A DNA stretch of 64,000 nt from Methanosarcina acetivorans C2A (GCF_000007345.1 NC_003552.1:3100001-3164000); one strand, 5' to 3'. Shown: positions 19,178-28,886, numbered from the stretch's first letter. Made by a program: numbers and translations. The notes: generated by a model not told the origin, from the letters alone.

Positions 19178-19466
19178 CCGTACAACATTATTCACTATAC
19201 AGGGTCGTTCTTTCCACGCTCGACGCAGGAGAGCGGTCTTTTCCTAAAAGACAGAAGGGAAGAAAAAGAAAGAAGAGAAAGGAAAAGAAAAGAAGAAAAG
19301 AAAAGAAAAATCGACCTGTACCACTTTTAGGAACTAACAATTAAAATGATAGGAGAAACTGATCGCCTTCTGCTTCTTTTTCCTTTTGTGAAGGGCCGCC
19401 AGACAAGCTGGCGGAGGCGCTTATATTTATCTATGAATTTTAATGAGGTCCCCCAGGTCAAGATCT
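19178..19466. repeat. Direct repeat B with a perfect hairpin
   Basis: Second copy of the repeat at 17078-17345. Here the 3' part holds a perfect 7-bp stem with a 5-nt loop, CCGCCAGacaagCTGGCGG, at 19396-19414, followed by GAGGCGCTTATATTT; copy A keeps only a degenerate version. The centre is a purine-only GAAAAGAAAAG tract (about 19255-19310). Confidence 0.6.
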
Positions 19467-19760
19467 AAATTCGCCTGTTCCTTTTTTGCGCTGCAGAAGA
19501 GAAAAGTTCAGCCCTGCAAGGAGTAGAATCAACAAACAAAAGGTCCCAGTTTCAGATATCTGAATAATATCAACTGATTAATACAGGACCACCAAACAAA
19601 CGAAAAACAATTAAATACAATTGTAGGATGTATTGGAAGATATTGATAGATTGATCAGTACCATTTGTTTATCTTGTAATAGTAGTATAGGAAACCGTGA
19701 GTAATTTTTTCATGTTCAGGAACTTGAATGTAAATTAAAATCTAAAATGGGGAACAATAA

Positions 19761-20225
19761 ATGTCCAGTGATTTGTACCGGAATATAGTGATTGCAACTG
19801 ATGGATCAGAAAATTCCCGGAGGGCTATCTCTTGCGGTATTGAAATTGCAAAGCTCAGCGGAGCTACCATCCACGTCCTTTACGTGGTGGATACATGCTC
19901 TACGATTTCTGAAAAATGGACTGCTTGCAAAGAAATAATCCGGGAAGTGATGATGAACGATGGAAAAAAAGTAATGTCTAAAGTTAAGAAGATTATAGAG
20001 GACTCGGGGGTGGAGGTTAAAGAGGTTCTCTTAGAGGGACATCCGGCTAATGAAATAATCAATTTTGCAGGAAATAACAAGATGGACCTGATAGTGATGG
20101 GAACCCTCGGAAAAACCGGATTTGAAAGACTCCTGATGGGAAGTGTTGCAGAAAAAGTGGTAAGATATTCAAAAGTCCCTGTGGTTGTTGTCCGGGATGG
20201 GAATCACGAGAACTCGAGGTGCTAA
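19761..20225 (+). CDS. Universal stress protein, UspA family
   Basis: 154 aa, single Usp domain. The N-terminus NIVIATDGSENSRRAIS carries the conserved Asp-Gly-Ser; the ATP-binding motif G-x2-G-x9-G-S appears as GTLGKTGFERLLMGS, followed by VVRYSKVPVVVVR. The ATP-binding class is expected. The upstream region is AT-rich and GGGGAACAA precedes the ATG. Alone in its transcription unit; a T-rich tract at about 20286-20312 may terminate it. Confidence 0.92.
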   Translation: MSSDLYRNIVIATDGSENSRRAISCGIEIAKLSGATIHVLYVVDTCSTISEKWTACKEIIREVMMNDGKKVMSKVKKIIEDSGVEVKEVLLEGHPANEIINFAGNNKMDLIVMGTLGKTGFERLLMGSVAEKVVRYSKVPVVVVRDGNHENSRC

Positions 20226-20605
20226 ATTATACGCCAAGGTCTAAATTATATGCCAAAAATGTTTCTGTAGAAATTCCCCTAACTGAGTTTTTTCTTCTTT
20301 TTTGTAAAATTATTTTATAGATACGCGACACGGGTCAAGAGAAATAAGAGAATATTTCTAGTGCAGAGGTTTTCTTCATAGAATCCAGTTTTTTTAGTGT
20401 GAGGCTATGTTCAGCTATTGCTTATTTCTCAGCTTCCGGGGCCTGCTAAAAGTCTGCACAGCGCAGAGGAAGAAAACTGAAAATACCATTTCCGGAGAGG
20501 AAGATTATCGGATCATAACTTTTAAGGGCTGTAAGCCAGATTTATTTCAAAAAGCATTTTGAAAAACTTATTTGAGAAATTGAAGCATAAAAAAATATCC
20601 AAGGA
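20226..20605 (+). other. Intergenic region with T-rich terminator-like tract
   Basis: About 380 bp without a gene. TTTTTTCTTCTTTTTTG at about 20288-20304 fits an archaeal oligo-T terminator for the UspA gene. The rest should contain the promoter of the nuclease gene; no element stands out. Confidence 0.4.
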
Positions 20606-21856
20606 GTGTTTGTTCTGGAACTTAGCTTTAAAGGCGGATGCAGGGAAGTCGGACGTTCGGGTTTGCTTGTCAATGAGGAAATTCTACTCGATTACGGTAT
20701 AAAGGCCGGAGAAATCCCCGAATATCCCGGAAACGGCATGGAACCAAAAGCCGTACTTGTATCCCACGGGCATCTGGACCACTGCGGGGCTGTCCCTAAC
20801 CTGATGTACATGAATCCCGAAGTTTTCATGACGCCGCCAACGGCAGAGTTTACCAACCTTCTTGGGAGGGATACTCTCAAGCTTGCAGAAACCACCCTTT
20901 CGGGTGTAGCCCCTTTTGACCCCAACGACCTTCAAAGAGTTAACCAGCTGACCCGGAGAAAAGATTACGGGGAGGCTTTCAAAACGCAAGGGTATAGTGT
21001 CTGTTTCTATAATGCAGGCCATATCCCGGGAGCCTCCGGAATTTACCTTGAATCCAAATCAGGAGAAAGTCTCCTTTATACGGGCGATTTCAGCATGAAG
21101 GAAACAAGACTTGTGCCGGGAGCAGAAAAGTTTCCCGAAGCTGATACGCTTGTGCTTGAAAGTACATACTTCGGAGAAGAACATGTCCCGAGAAAGGAAA
21201 CCGAAAAACGGTTTATCGACTCTGTCCTTGAAACTCTGGAAAGGGGAGGAACTGCCCTTATCCCTGCTTTTGCAATAGGCAGGACGCAGGAGATCCTTAT
21301 GCTGCTCGACGCCCACGGGATCACGGCTTATGTGGACGGCATGGGCAGAGATGTGTACAAACTCCTCCGAAAATATCCCGAGTATCTGAGAAATCCGGAA
21401 CTTCTGGACAGGGCTTTCGACCGGGCTATTTCCGTAAAAGATAAACAGCGGGAGTCTGTCCTCAAAGAACCTTCGGTTATTGTCACTACAGCCGGAATGC
21501 TTAACGGCGGGCCTGTACTCTATTACCTTAGCCAGCTTTACAGGGACCCGAACTCGAAAGTCCTGCTCACCGGCTATCAGGTTGAAGGCACAAACGGCCG
21601 GTTGGCACTGAATCACGGCGTCATCGAGACCAGAGGGGATGTCCTTGCCCTCAAGCCCAAAATAGAGCAGTACGACTTTTCCGCACACAGCGGGGACAGC
21701 GAGCTTAAAAAACTTGTGAAGGATTTCTGCAAGAAAGGCACTGAAAGGGTCTTTGTAATGCATGGGGACAAAACCGAAGCTTTTGCACAGTGGATCTCTG
21801 AAGAAATCGGTGTGGAAGCTTATGCACCCGCAAATGGAGAGTCCTTCAGCTTTTAA
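20606..21856 (+). CDS. Beta-CASP family metallo-beta-lactamase RNase
   Basis: About 414 aa with all MBL/beta-CASP motifs: SHGHLDHCGA (motif 2), YTGDFSMKETRLV (motif 4 region), LIPAFAIGRTQEILMLL (beta-CASP), VIVTTAGMLNGGPVLYYL, and QYDFSAHSGDSELK (motif C His). Archaeal members are exo- or endoribonucleases related to CPSF/RNase J; this one lacks N-terminal KH domains, so it is the CPSF2-like short form. The start is unclear: GTG at 20606 overlaps the only good Shine-Dalgarno (AAGGAG, 20601-20606), while an in-frame CTG at 20615 has ideal 8-nt spacing and would give MELSFKGGCREVGRS, the normal family start. Confidence 0.93.
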   Translation: MFVLELSFKGGCREVGRSGLLVNEEILLDYGIKAGEIPEYPGNGMEPKAVLVSHGHLDHCGAVPNLMYMNPEVFMTPPTAEFTNLLGRDTLKLAETTLSGVAPFDPNDLQRVNQLTRRKDYGEAFKTQGYSVCFYNAGHIPGASGIYLESKSGESLLYTGDFSMKETRLVPGAEKFPEADTLVLESTYFGEEHVPRKETEKRFIDSVLETLERGGTALIPAFAIGRTQEILMLLDAHGITAYVDGMGRDVYKLLRKYPEYLRNPELLDRAFDRAISVKDKQRESVLKEPSVIVTTAGMLNGGPVLYYLSQLYRDPNSKVLLTGYQVEGTNGRLALNHGVIETRGDVLALKPKIEQYDFSAHSGDSELKKLVKDFCKKGTERVFVMHGDKTEAFAQWISEEIGVEAYAPANGESFSF

Positions 21857-21983
21857 TCGGGAAAAAGGAAAGAGAGGACAGAAAAAGAGGAAAGAATGAG
21901 CGCAGGGAATGAGAGAAAAAAATGCAAAGGTTTTCCTGAAGCCTGCGAAATGCTTAAGCTCCGCAAGTTCCAATAATTCATGC

Positions 21984-22529
21984 ATGATCCTCAATCCCGA
22001 ATCCGATGTAATCGAGACACTTGCAAAGAGCATCCTTCTGGCTGCACGGACTGCCCCGAAAGCCAAAGGAGTAGATGATATAATAACTGCCCTTGTTGAA
22101 AAAGAAGATGTTGAAGTCCTTGCCTTAGCCATGGAAAAGCTGGCAGATGAAAAGGGAGAAGGCTTTGCTTTCCTCAAAAGAGATGCGAGAAACCTTAGAA
22201 ATGCGGGAGCTGCTGTCCTTATAGGAGTAAAAGCCAGCGGGGCCGCAGGCTTAAACTGCGGAGCCTGCGGGTTTAAGACCTGTGCAAAAATGCTGGACCG
22301 GCAAAAGGTTGAAGCAGAATTTAAGGGTCCGAATTGCATGCTCAAGTATGCGGATCTGGGAATCGCTGTCGGAGCAGCTACCGCAAAAGCCAAAGACTTC
22401 TGCATTGACAACAGGGTCATGTATTCGATAGGTGCGGCAGCAAGGGCCTCCGGCCTTCTGGATGCAGATGTTGTTTTTGGAATTCCGCTGAGCGTTACCG
22501 GGAAGAATATCTTTTTTGACAGGAGATGA
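21984..22529 (+). CDS. DUF2148 ferredoxin-like domain protein
   Basis: 181 aa from the ATG at 21984 (MILNPESDVIETLAKSILLA), the usual family start; the frame is open from 21909, but the extra 25 residues look non-family. Conserved DUF2148 features are RTAPKAKGVDDI, and the Cys cluster LNCGACGFKTCAKM with GPNCMLKYADLGIAVG, probably an Fe-S or metal site. The function is unknown. It lies about 130 bp after the beta-CASP gene on the same strand. Confidence 0.82.
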   Translation: MILNPESDVIETLAKSILLAARTAPKAKGVDDIITALVEKEDVEVLALAMEKLADEKGEGFAFLKRDARNLRNAGAAVLIGVKASGAAGLNCGACGFKTCAKMLDRQKVEAEFKGPNCMLKYADLGIAVGAATAKAKDFCIDNRVMYSIGAAARASGLLDADVVFGIPLSVTGKNIFFDRR

Positions 22530-22674
22530 AGAATGTTTTTGCAGGAAACAAATTTTCAATTTTTTCTGCAATATTCAGTACAATCTGATATTACTATGCA
22601 GTTACTTAATCCTGCTTGATATCAATTTTTCTTGCGATTTCCCTCCCACTCATTACTTTTCTATCATTTCTCAT

Positions 22675-23452
22675 TTAAATGTTAAATTTTTTGTAGAGAT
22701 AATTCGCCGTTATCTGGAAGAGAAAGATGAAGATTACCAGCAGCAGGATATCCAGCATCGGGGGAAAAAGCGATTTACCGGTATATGCGTACCCTATCAG
22801 ATCGTTTCCATAGGTAAGAGGGGATATCATTGCAATCTTCTGCCCGATTTGAGGCATAGAGGATATAGGGACAAAAACCCCGGAGATAAAGATCAGCAGT
22901 AGCCTGACTGTGTTGAGCATGGACATAACCTCTCCCACATTCTCAGTAGGATATGCAGCAAACAGTGTCCCAAGCGTAGCAAAACAGAACGCTGTGAGTA
23001 TCATTGAAACCACAAGGACAGGGGCATGAACAATAGGTGTATTGAAGACGATGACACCGACTGCAAGTGGGAGGCATGCGATGCCGAGACTGTAGAGAAA
23101 ACCGCTAAGGCTTTCACCCGATACAAGCGAATAAAGAGAAAATGGGGCTGAAAGCAGGCGTTCAAACGTTTTTACCCTCCTTTCGATGGGTATAGAGACA
23201 GATTCTATTGATGAAGATGAAAAAAAAGGGTTATTGAGATTAAACCCGGGATAAGGGTTCCAGGGGGGTACTCTTCCCGACGGCAAAGGCCAGGAACATA
23301 AAGAGCGGGAAGAAGATGCCGGAAACTATGATATTGGGCTTGAGGTAGTAGATTCGCATGTCCTTCCTGGCGATTGTCCATGCCGCAGATAGCTCACGGG
23401 ACAGAAGTTTTGTCCACCCTTCATGATCAGTCGATAGCATGAATTCCATCAC
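22675..23452 (-). pseudogene. ABC-2 type permease, interrupted by two single-base homopolymer frameshifts
   Basis: Two overlapping frames encode one permease. The first (from 23452) gives MEFMLSTDHEGWTKLLSREL ... FLAFAVGKST and the second (ending 22675) gives SSSSIESVSIP ... YLYKKFNI with about five helices. Adding one C to the C6 run (23263-23268) and one T to the T8 run (23220-23227, minus strand) yields a single 259-codon frame, with STPPGTLIPG and ISITLFFSSSS across the junction, exactly what DrrB-type permeases have. So this is either a very recent pseudogene, phase variation at homopolymers, or two sequencing errors. Partner of the ATPase at 23427-24404, with overlapping ends. Confidence 0.8.
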
Positions 23453-24404
23453 CTGCCCGCCGAAGGCCTGTCAACCATATGAACACATCCTCAAGGCTCG
23501 GGCCCAGAGTCATGATACTCACCACTTTCAGGTTGTGAGTATGGGCATAAGCCAGTACGGCATCGATAACTTCAGATGGATCTCCAGTATAGAGCTTAAA
23601 CTTGTCACCAGCCTTTTGTACATCATTTACCCGGGGGAGGCGGCGCAGTTCTTCCAGCTTATCTGCAGAATTACAGTTAAATGACAGTTCTATAGACTGC
23701 ACACTCTGAACTATAGACTGCACACTCTGAAGCGTCTTTTTCATGGATTCAGGGGAATCGATTGCAATGATATTGCCTTTATTGATTATTGCCACCCGAT
23801 CACACATGATATTCGCCTCCTCTATATTGTGCGTTGTTAAAAAAACTGTGACCCCGTCACGGACAAGTACTGTGACCACATCCCGAATGATGAGGTTGCT
23901 CTGTACATCAAGTCCTGAGGTAGGTTCGTCCAGAAACAGCAGTCGAAGGCTGTTGACCAGCCCCATCGCAAGCGTAAGACGCCTTTTCATCTCCTTCGAA
24001 AAGCCGCGTACTTTATCATTACGTTGATCATATAAACCCAATACCGTAAGCAGTTCTGTGGCCTTTTTTTCTCTCTCCTTCCGGCCAACATGGTAAAGTT
24101 CAGCAGAGAATATTATGTTCTACCATGCAGTCAGGTCATCGTAAACATTGGAATTCTCGGATACAATGCCCATGGACTGCCTTGCGGCAATGGTTTCATG
24201 CTCAATGTCATGACCAAAAATGGTTGCTGTTCCGGATGTAGGCTTGGAGATCCCGGTTAAAATACGAATGGTAGTGGTCTTACCAGCACCGTTGGGACCC
24301 AAAAACCCAAAGGTTTCTCCTTCGCTGACTGAGAAATTAATATCATTGAGCGCGGTGAGAGCACCGAAATTTTTGACAAGATGAGATACTTCAATCGCTT
24401 GCAT
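23427..24404 (-). CDS. ABC exporter ATPase (DrrA-like) with an in-frame UAG codon
   Basis: A 325-codon frame from ATG at 24404 (MQAIEVSHLVKNFGAL), broken only by TAG at 24122-24120 (codon 95). Before it come Walker A GPNGAGKTTTIRIL and a Q-loop-like region ending YDDLTAW; after TAG the same frame continues NIIFSAELYHVG, then signature VRGFSKEMKRRL, Walker B LRLLFLDEPTSGLD and H-loop VFLTTHNIEE. Both sides read as one DrrA-type ATPase with no missing residues. In Methanosarcina UAG can be decoded as pyrrolysine, so a full-length product is possible. A CAG-to-TAG nonsense mutation is the alternative, supported by the damaged permease partner. Confidence 0.85.
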
Positions 24405-24685
24405 ATATCTTGACTTTAGTACATTAATACATAATAATTCCAGATAAAATAACATGAGATATTAATTTAAGGTAATATCAGTAACAAGAATACTTATTTA
24501 GGGCTATAAAAGGATATAAAATACTTGTTTAAAGATATATGGCAATTTAAAGCACAAAAAATGGATAAAAAGCTGATATACAACTTCATTTTTTATGATT
24601 TAGAGAAAAGAGATAAAAGAACCTCAAGGAAAAAAGGAAACTAAAAGAAAAGAGTTAGAAGAAAGATAAAGGAAAGAAAAGAGCC

Positions 24686-26671
24686 TTAAACCAGGCCTCT
24701 CCTCCTTTCACTTCTGTATTCATCAAAAAGACTCTGAAGCTCGTCTTCTTTGGCTTTTTGCCGTCTTTTTTCAGCTTCTTTTTCCCATGCAGCAATTGAA
24801 GCCTTCAGAGACTCCGGTTCTGCCATTGCAAAATCTTCAGCTCTTTCAAGCTGGACCTCCCTTAAGACCGGCACATCACCCTTGAAGAAAGTCTCTTCTG
24901 CTGCATGTGAGATATCTTCAGGAATAAGGATAGCTCGGACCCTGGCTTCTACAAGGATCTGGGCGGTTGCTGCTCCGCCTCCGCTCGGTTTTTCCAGAAA
25001 AACGACGTCTCCTTCCTTAAGCCCGTACTTTTCTCTGGTTTCGGCAATGGATTCCTTTGTAAAGGCGGAAATAACCTTTACAGGAGTACCTTCGCCGCGG
25101 ATTTCCATTTTCTGGATTTTACGCAGTTTGTTGCTCCTGCGCCTGAGTTCTTTTACGGTTTTGCTTTTATTGCTGAGTTCTTTTTTCAGACTCTCTATGG
25201 TGCTGTCCCTGATCCGGATCTCTTTTGATTTCCGGACTTCGCCATAAACTTCTTTTTTGAAGCCCCTCAACCTGGACTCAAGCATTGAGATTTTCCGGTC
25301 TTTTGCCAGAAGAGCCTGTTTCAATTCTTCCACATAATCCTGGAGGTTCTGAATCTGTTCTCCCTGCCTCTGGACAGTTTCTCTAATTTTCATGAGAGAT
25401 TCGTCAATGACTCTTTCCTCCGGTTTTTCAGGAGCAGTCCGTACCCCCGGCTTTTCAGACGCTCTCGCTGCAGCCTTGACTTTTTCGATCGCAGCTTCGA
25501 TCGAGTCTCCGCGGATTACGTGAAGCTTTATCAGCTCAAGGTCCGCATTATCCGGAGCTTTCTTTTCAATCCGCGTAAAGATATTCTTGTAGCTCCTGTA
25601 GGTGAGAAGGGCAGCAGTTAAGGCGTCCCTTTCGTGGTCATTGGAATAACCGAAGGGTTTTCCAAGCGCGATTTTTTCCTCGGCAGAAACCTCAATCCCT
25701 GGGCTCGCAGGGACTGCATTAAAACTCCTCCTGATTTTTTCAACCGAACCCGGCATTGGAGTTACATCGCTTGCGATCACTGCAGGTTTTCCGTATTCGG
25801 CAATAAGCTTGACAACTTCATCAGGAGCTATTCCCCTGAAGCTTTTCAAATAAAGGAGTTCTCCATCGAGAGAAAGGATGGCTATGCCTACGGTTGTTCC
25901 CGGATCTATTCCCACGATTGTAAATTTACGCCGGGGATTCTTCGGCTTCAGGGGGACATAACGGATTTTATCACGTTCGACACTTCTCACACTTACCTGC
26001 GCATCGTTGCTTGCCATAGAGTGTATTGGAATCTCTCCGCGCTTTGCATATACTGTAAATTCTGACCTCACATAGCCCCCGAACCCTTTCACGTTTACGA
26101 CTTCGAATCTGATGCCTTTTTCCCGTGAAAGGTCTTTGAGGACATTTTCAATCTCCCTGCTCCTCTGAAGCACGGCTCCGTGTACTTTTCTTCTGTACCG
26201 GTTCTGGCTCCAGCCCCCCCGCCCGAGTGAACGGGCTCTGCTAACCTTAATTTTCGTAATGTCTTCAAAAAGAGAGACTTCGTGCCCTACTCCAAGGTCT
26301 GCAAGCCGGGCACAGGCTTCAGCTTCATCGTTGGGGTTTTCAGGGTTAAAGGAAAAACCATGTTTTTTCGCAATCCTGACCAGAGGTTCCGGGTGAAGCC
26401 CTCCGGTAACCTGGACAAGTTTAACCCCATCAGGCAGGCGCTCCATTATCGAGAGAAGCTCGTTTCTGTCAGCAGCCAGCTCAAAAATATTGTCCACAGC
26501 TATGATATCCGGCCTGTCCCGCTGTATCATATTCAGGACCTTCTGGCGGCGAAGCATGCTGTAATGGGTAACTTCTCCGTCCTTCAGGATAGCCAGAGCA
26601 TAGCGAGGAAGTTCCTTTGCCCTTGGGGAACCCCGAGCGATATCAATTCCATAAATTATCCTGTTTTGCAT
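24686..26671 (-). CDS. DUF460 protein with RNase H-like folds and coiled coil
   Basis: About 661 aa, an archaeal DUF460 protein. Two RNase H/RuvC-like modules are visible: YGIDIARGSPRAKELPRYAL near the start and TIVGIDPGTTVGIAILSLDG with NDHERDALTAALLTYRSY at about 250-370. A central coiled coil (QLRE-type, about 410-510; LESRLRGFKKEVYGEVRKSK) leads to a C-terminal domain with PSGGGAATAQILVEA. The role is not established; nuclease or nucleic-acid processing is inferred from the folds. GTG at 26677 is also in frame; ATG 26671 follows AGGTGCTC and is preferred. A single-gene unit on the minus strand. Confidence 0.88.
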   Translation of the reverse strand: MQNRIIYGIDIARGSPRAKELPRYALAILKDGEVTHYSMLRRQKVLNMIQRDRPDIIAVDNIFELAADRNELLSIMERLPDGVKLVQVTGGLHPEPLVRIAKKHGFSFNPENPNDEAEACARLADLGVGHEVSLFEDITKIKVSRARSLGRGGWSQNRYRRKVHGAVLQRSREIENVLKDLSREKGIRFEVVNVKGFGGYVRSEFTVYAKRGEIPIHSMASNDAQVSVRSVERDKIRYVPLKPKNPRRKFTIVGIDPGTTVGIAILSLDGELLYLKSFRGIAPDEVVKLIAEYGKPAVIASDVTPMPGSVEKIRRSFNAVPASPGIEVSAEEKIALGKPFGYSNDHERDALTAALLTYRSYKNIFTRIEKKAPDNADLELIKLHVIRGDSIEAAIEKVKAAARASEKPGVRTAPEKPEERVIDESLMKIRETVQRQGEQIQNLQDYVEELKQALLAKDRKISMLESRLRGFKKEVYGEVRKSKEIRIRDSTIESLKKELSNKSKTVKELRRRSNKLRKIQKMEIRGEGTPVKVISAFTKESIAETREKYGLKEGDVVFLEKPSGGGAATAQILVEARVRAILIPEDISHAAEETFFKGDVPVLREVQLERAEDFAMAEPESLKASIAAWEKEAEKRRQKAKEDELQSLFDEYRSERRRGLV

Positions 26672-26697
26672 GAGCACCTATATTTTATTTCTTGTTG

Positions 26698-26711
26698 AAT
26701 ATATATTTAAC
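26698..26711 (-). promoter_or_regulatory. TATA-like promoter of the DUF460 gene
   Basis: AGTTAAATATATATTC on the minus strand, about 28-40 nt before the start codon. It fits an archaeal TATA box with a very short leader. Confidence 0.4.
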
Positions 26712-27665
26712 TGATTTCTACCTTTATTTTACAATATAAACATAATCTATAAGGTCCTGCCTTTTGTCCCAGCCGACCAAATTTGTCTAAGCTAGCTTTA
26801 ATTTCTTTCATTTAACTTCAAATATCCTTGAATAACTTCATTTGTCTTAGCTCCTTCAATTAGCACCTTTTCCATCGATTAACTTTTTTCATTGAAGTGA
26901 GGTTTTGCCATTTTTCACATAATCCCTTTATTTCCGCTTATATTTAACAACGTAGTTTATTTTGTGAAAAATTTACCTAATAACAACTTAAAATCTATTT
27001 AATTCGTTATTTTTATCTATAATTAATATTGGAGTAATAAATAACTCATTAATTTGGAAATAAACTTCTTTTGAACTTTCAAAACATGATAAATATTTAT
27101 ATTTTTATGTAATTTATTGAAATAAGTTGCAATAAATTCTAATTTTTAAAGTAAATATAATATTATATCAGTTTTTGAGCTTAATTCGTATTCAAAGGCA
27201 TTTTGAAGTATTATTTTAGAGGCTTTAAAAGGAATTTTTTGTCAAAATACGTGATTTTGACCCATTTTTTTTATTTTAAAGCATTTATATCAATTTTGGC
27301 AGAACCTCAAGTAAGTTAAAAAATAAGGCTTGAAAGTGAAGAGGAAAAGGGAAGTACGTTTACAATTATATAGCCAGTTCAAAACTAAAATCCGTTCGGC
27401 GGAACAACTTAATTTCCCGAATTAGTCAGACAATTCACCCCTTCACATATTAAGTGAAATCGATAAGACCCCAGGTGAAGGAAAATTATCAGTGTCTGAG
27501 ATGAAGTAAAATTAATAATGTCTGAGATGAAGTGAAAATAATAATGTCCAGGATGAAGTGAAAATAATAATTTTCGGGATGAAGTGAAAATAATAAGGTC
27601 CGGGACGAAGTGAAAATAATAAGGTCTGAGGGACTATTCGGATAGAAAAACCTCAGGTGTCACAT
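26712..27665. other. AT-rich intergenic region between DUF460 and rio2
   Basis: About 950 bp, very AT-rich to 27300, with no supported gene. It ends with five 26-bp tandem repeats (27500-27629). Confidence 0.6.
27500..27629. repeat. 26-bp tandem repeat, five copies
   Basis: Units of the form GATGAAGTGAAAATAATAA plus a variable 7-base end (TGTCCAG, TTTTCGG, GGTCCGG, GGTCTGA). The first copy is slightly diverged and a partial sixth lies upstream. The array sits right after the rio2 stop codon, so it would be in its 3' untranslated region. Confidence 0.85.
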
Positions 27666-28589
27666 TTAAGCTTCTTCTGCAGTTTCTTCAACGCTTTTCT
27701 CTGCTGCACTTTTGATCTCTTCGAGAACTTCTTCAAGTTCTCTTTCAATATTATATTTTCGAGAGAAATGAGCCAGGACATTTGAGACATCCCTTTCGAG
27801 AATTTCATCAGCGTGAGGATGGTCTGGAGTGATATACTGGGGCCAGTCGATAAACTGGACACTATCTTCGGATACAAAGATGTTATATTCGCTTAAATCG
27901 GCATGGATGACACCCAACGAATAGGTAATCTTTACCTGCCTGAGAATCTCATCAAGATACCATTCAGGGTCCAGAAGTTTTGTTTTTGAGAGCAGATTGC
28001 CTTTTGCAAGCTCCATAATAATTGCATGCCTGTTCTGGTCCAGGGGTTTTGGGAGAGACACTCGCGGGTACAGTTGAGTCATGATCTCATATTCCCTCTG
28101 AGCCGCAAGCCGGGCAGCATAAATCCAGGAGAAATGCTCTCTTTCCCCGAGATGCTCACGTACTCTTTTTATCTGTTTGAAGCTGGTCCTGCCTTCCCTG
28201 TGGAACTTGATTATGACAGGATAAGGTTCCCCTATTGCAAGCTCAGGCTGCCGGATCGCTTCATAAATAACGGACTCCTTACCTACCCCGATTTCGTCCC
28301 CTATAGCGTTGATACTTTTTCTTTTCACAAAGGCATTGAGTGCGAGGGCATCGTAGCCCTCGAAATAAATCTGAAAACCCTCATAAGGCTGGGTGGTTCT
28401 GACCACAAGCTTGTCCTTGACAAGCCTCTTCAGCCTGTATTCCAGTTTATCGAAAGGCAATTTGGTGTATTTATTCAGTTCTTCTACCGGCACCCACTCA
28501 AAATGTTTCATCCCTGTCTCGATGCCTGTGAGTATCCTGAAATCCTTTGCATCAAGTTTCTTGAAAACCTTTAGCACTTCATCGATCAT
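27666..28589 (-). CDS. rio2: RIO2-type serine protein kinase
   Basis: 307 aa. The N-terminal winged helix (about 1-90; LTGIETGMKHFEWVPVEEL) is the RIO2 hallmark. The kinase domain has a P-loop-like IGVGKESVIYEA, catalytic lysine in YPVIIKFHREGRTSF, catalytic loop GVIHADLSEYNIFV and metal-binding IDWPQYI. RIO2 acts as an ATPase/kinase in late small-subunit ribosome maturation. The C-terminus is an acidic helix (ELEEVLEEIKSAAEKSVEE). ATG at 28589 is preceded by AAAGGATAGG. Confidence 0.96.
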   Translation of the reverse strand: MIDEVLKVFKKLDAKDFRILTGIETGMKHFEWVPVEELNKYTKLPFDKLEYRLKRLVKDKLVVRTTQPYEGFQIYFEGYDALALNAFVKRKSINAIGDEIGVGKESVIYEAIRQPELAIGEPYPVIIKFHREGRTSFKQIKRVREHLGEREHFSWIYAARLAAQREYEIMTQLYPRVSLPKPLDQNRHAIIMELAKGNLLSKTKLLDPEWYLDEILRQVKITYSLGVIHADLSEYNIFVSEDSVQFIDWPQYITPDHPHADEILERDVSNVLAHFSRKYNIERELEEVLEEIKSAAEKSVEETAEEA

Positions 28590-28615
28590 CCTATCCTTTT
28601 ATACATATCACCTTC

Positions 28616-28626
28616 AATATTTAAAT
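28616..28626 (-). promoter_or_regulatory. TATA-like promoter of rio2
   Basis: ATTTAAATATT on the minus strand, 27-37 nt before the rio2 ATG, as expected for an archaeal promoter with a short leader. Confidence 0.45.
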
Positions 28627-28886
28627 GATCGCCCGAATCTCGATGAGCTGACACACCGCGGTCTTGAATCTTTACCAGGACTTAACTCTTTTTCTGGCGT
28701 TAATCCGGCGTCGTTATTCTGTCTAATTATAGTATATCTAGGACAGAATATTAGCTAAATATAAATAGAGTGCCACAATTAAAATATTTAGTAAAAATAA
28801 AGAATTTCCTGAGCGAAATTTATTAAGAAATGACGTAAGTTTTCGGCAAAAGTAATCTCAAAGTAAATAATACCAGGGGAACAATT

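Noticed and set aside
21059..22420. A 453-codon minus-strand frame across the beta-CASP and DUF2148 genes
   Set aside because: It is antisense to two conserved proteins and has no recognisable domain.
27500..27629. Possible CRISPR array
   Set aside because: The units are contiguous 26-bp tandem copies without unique spacers, and no cas gene is near.
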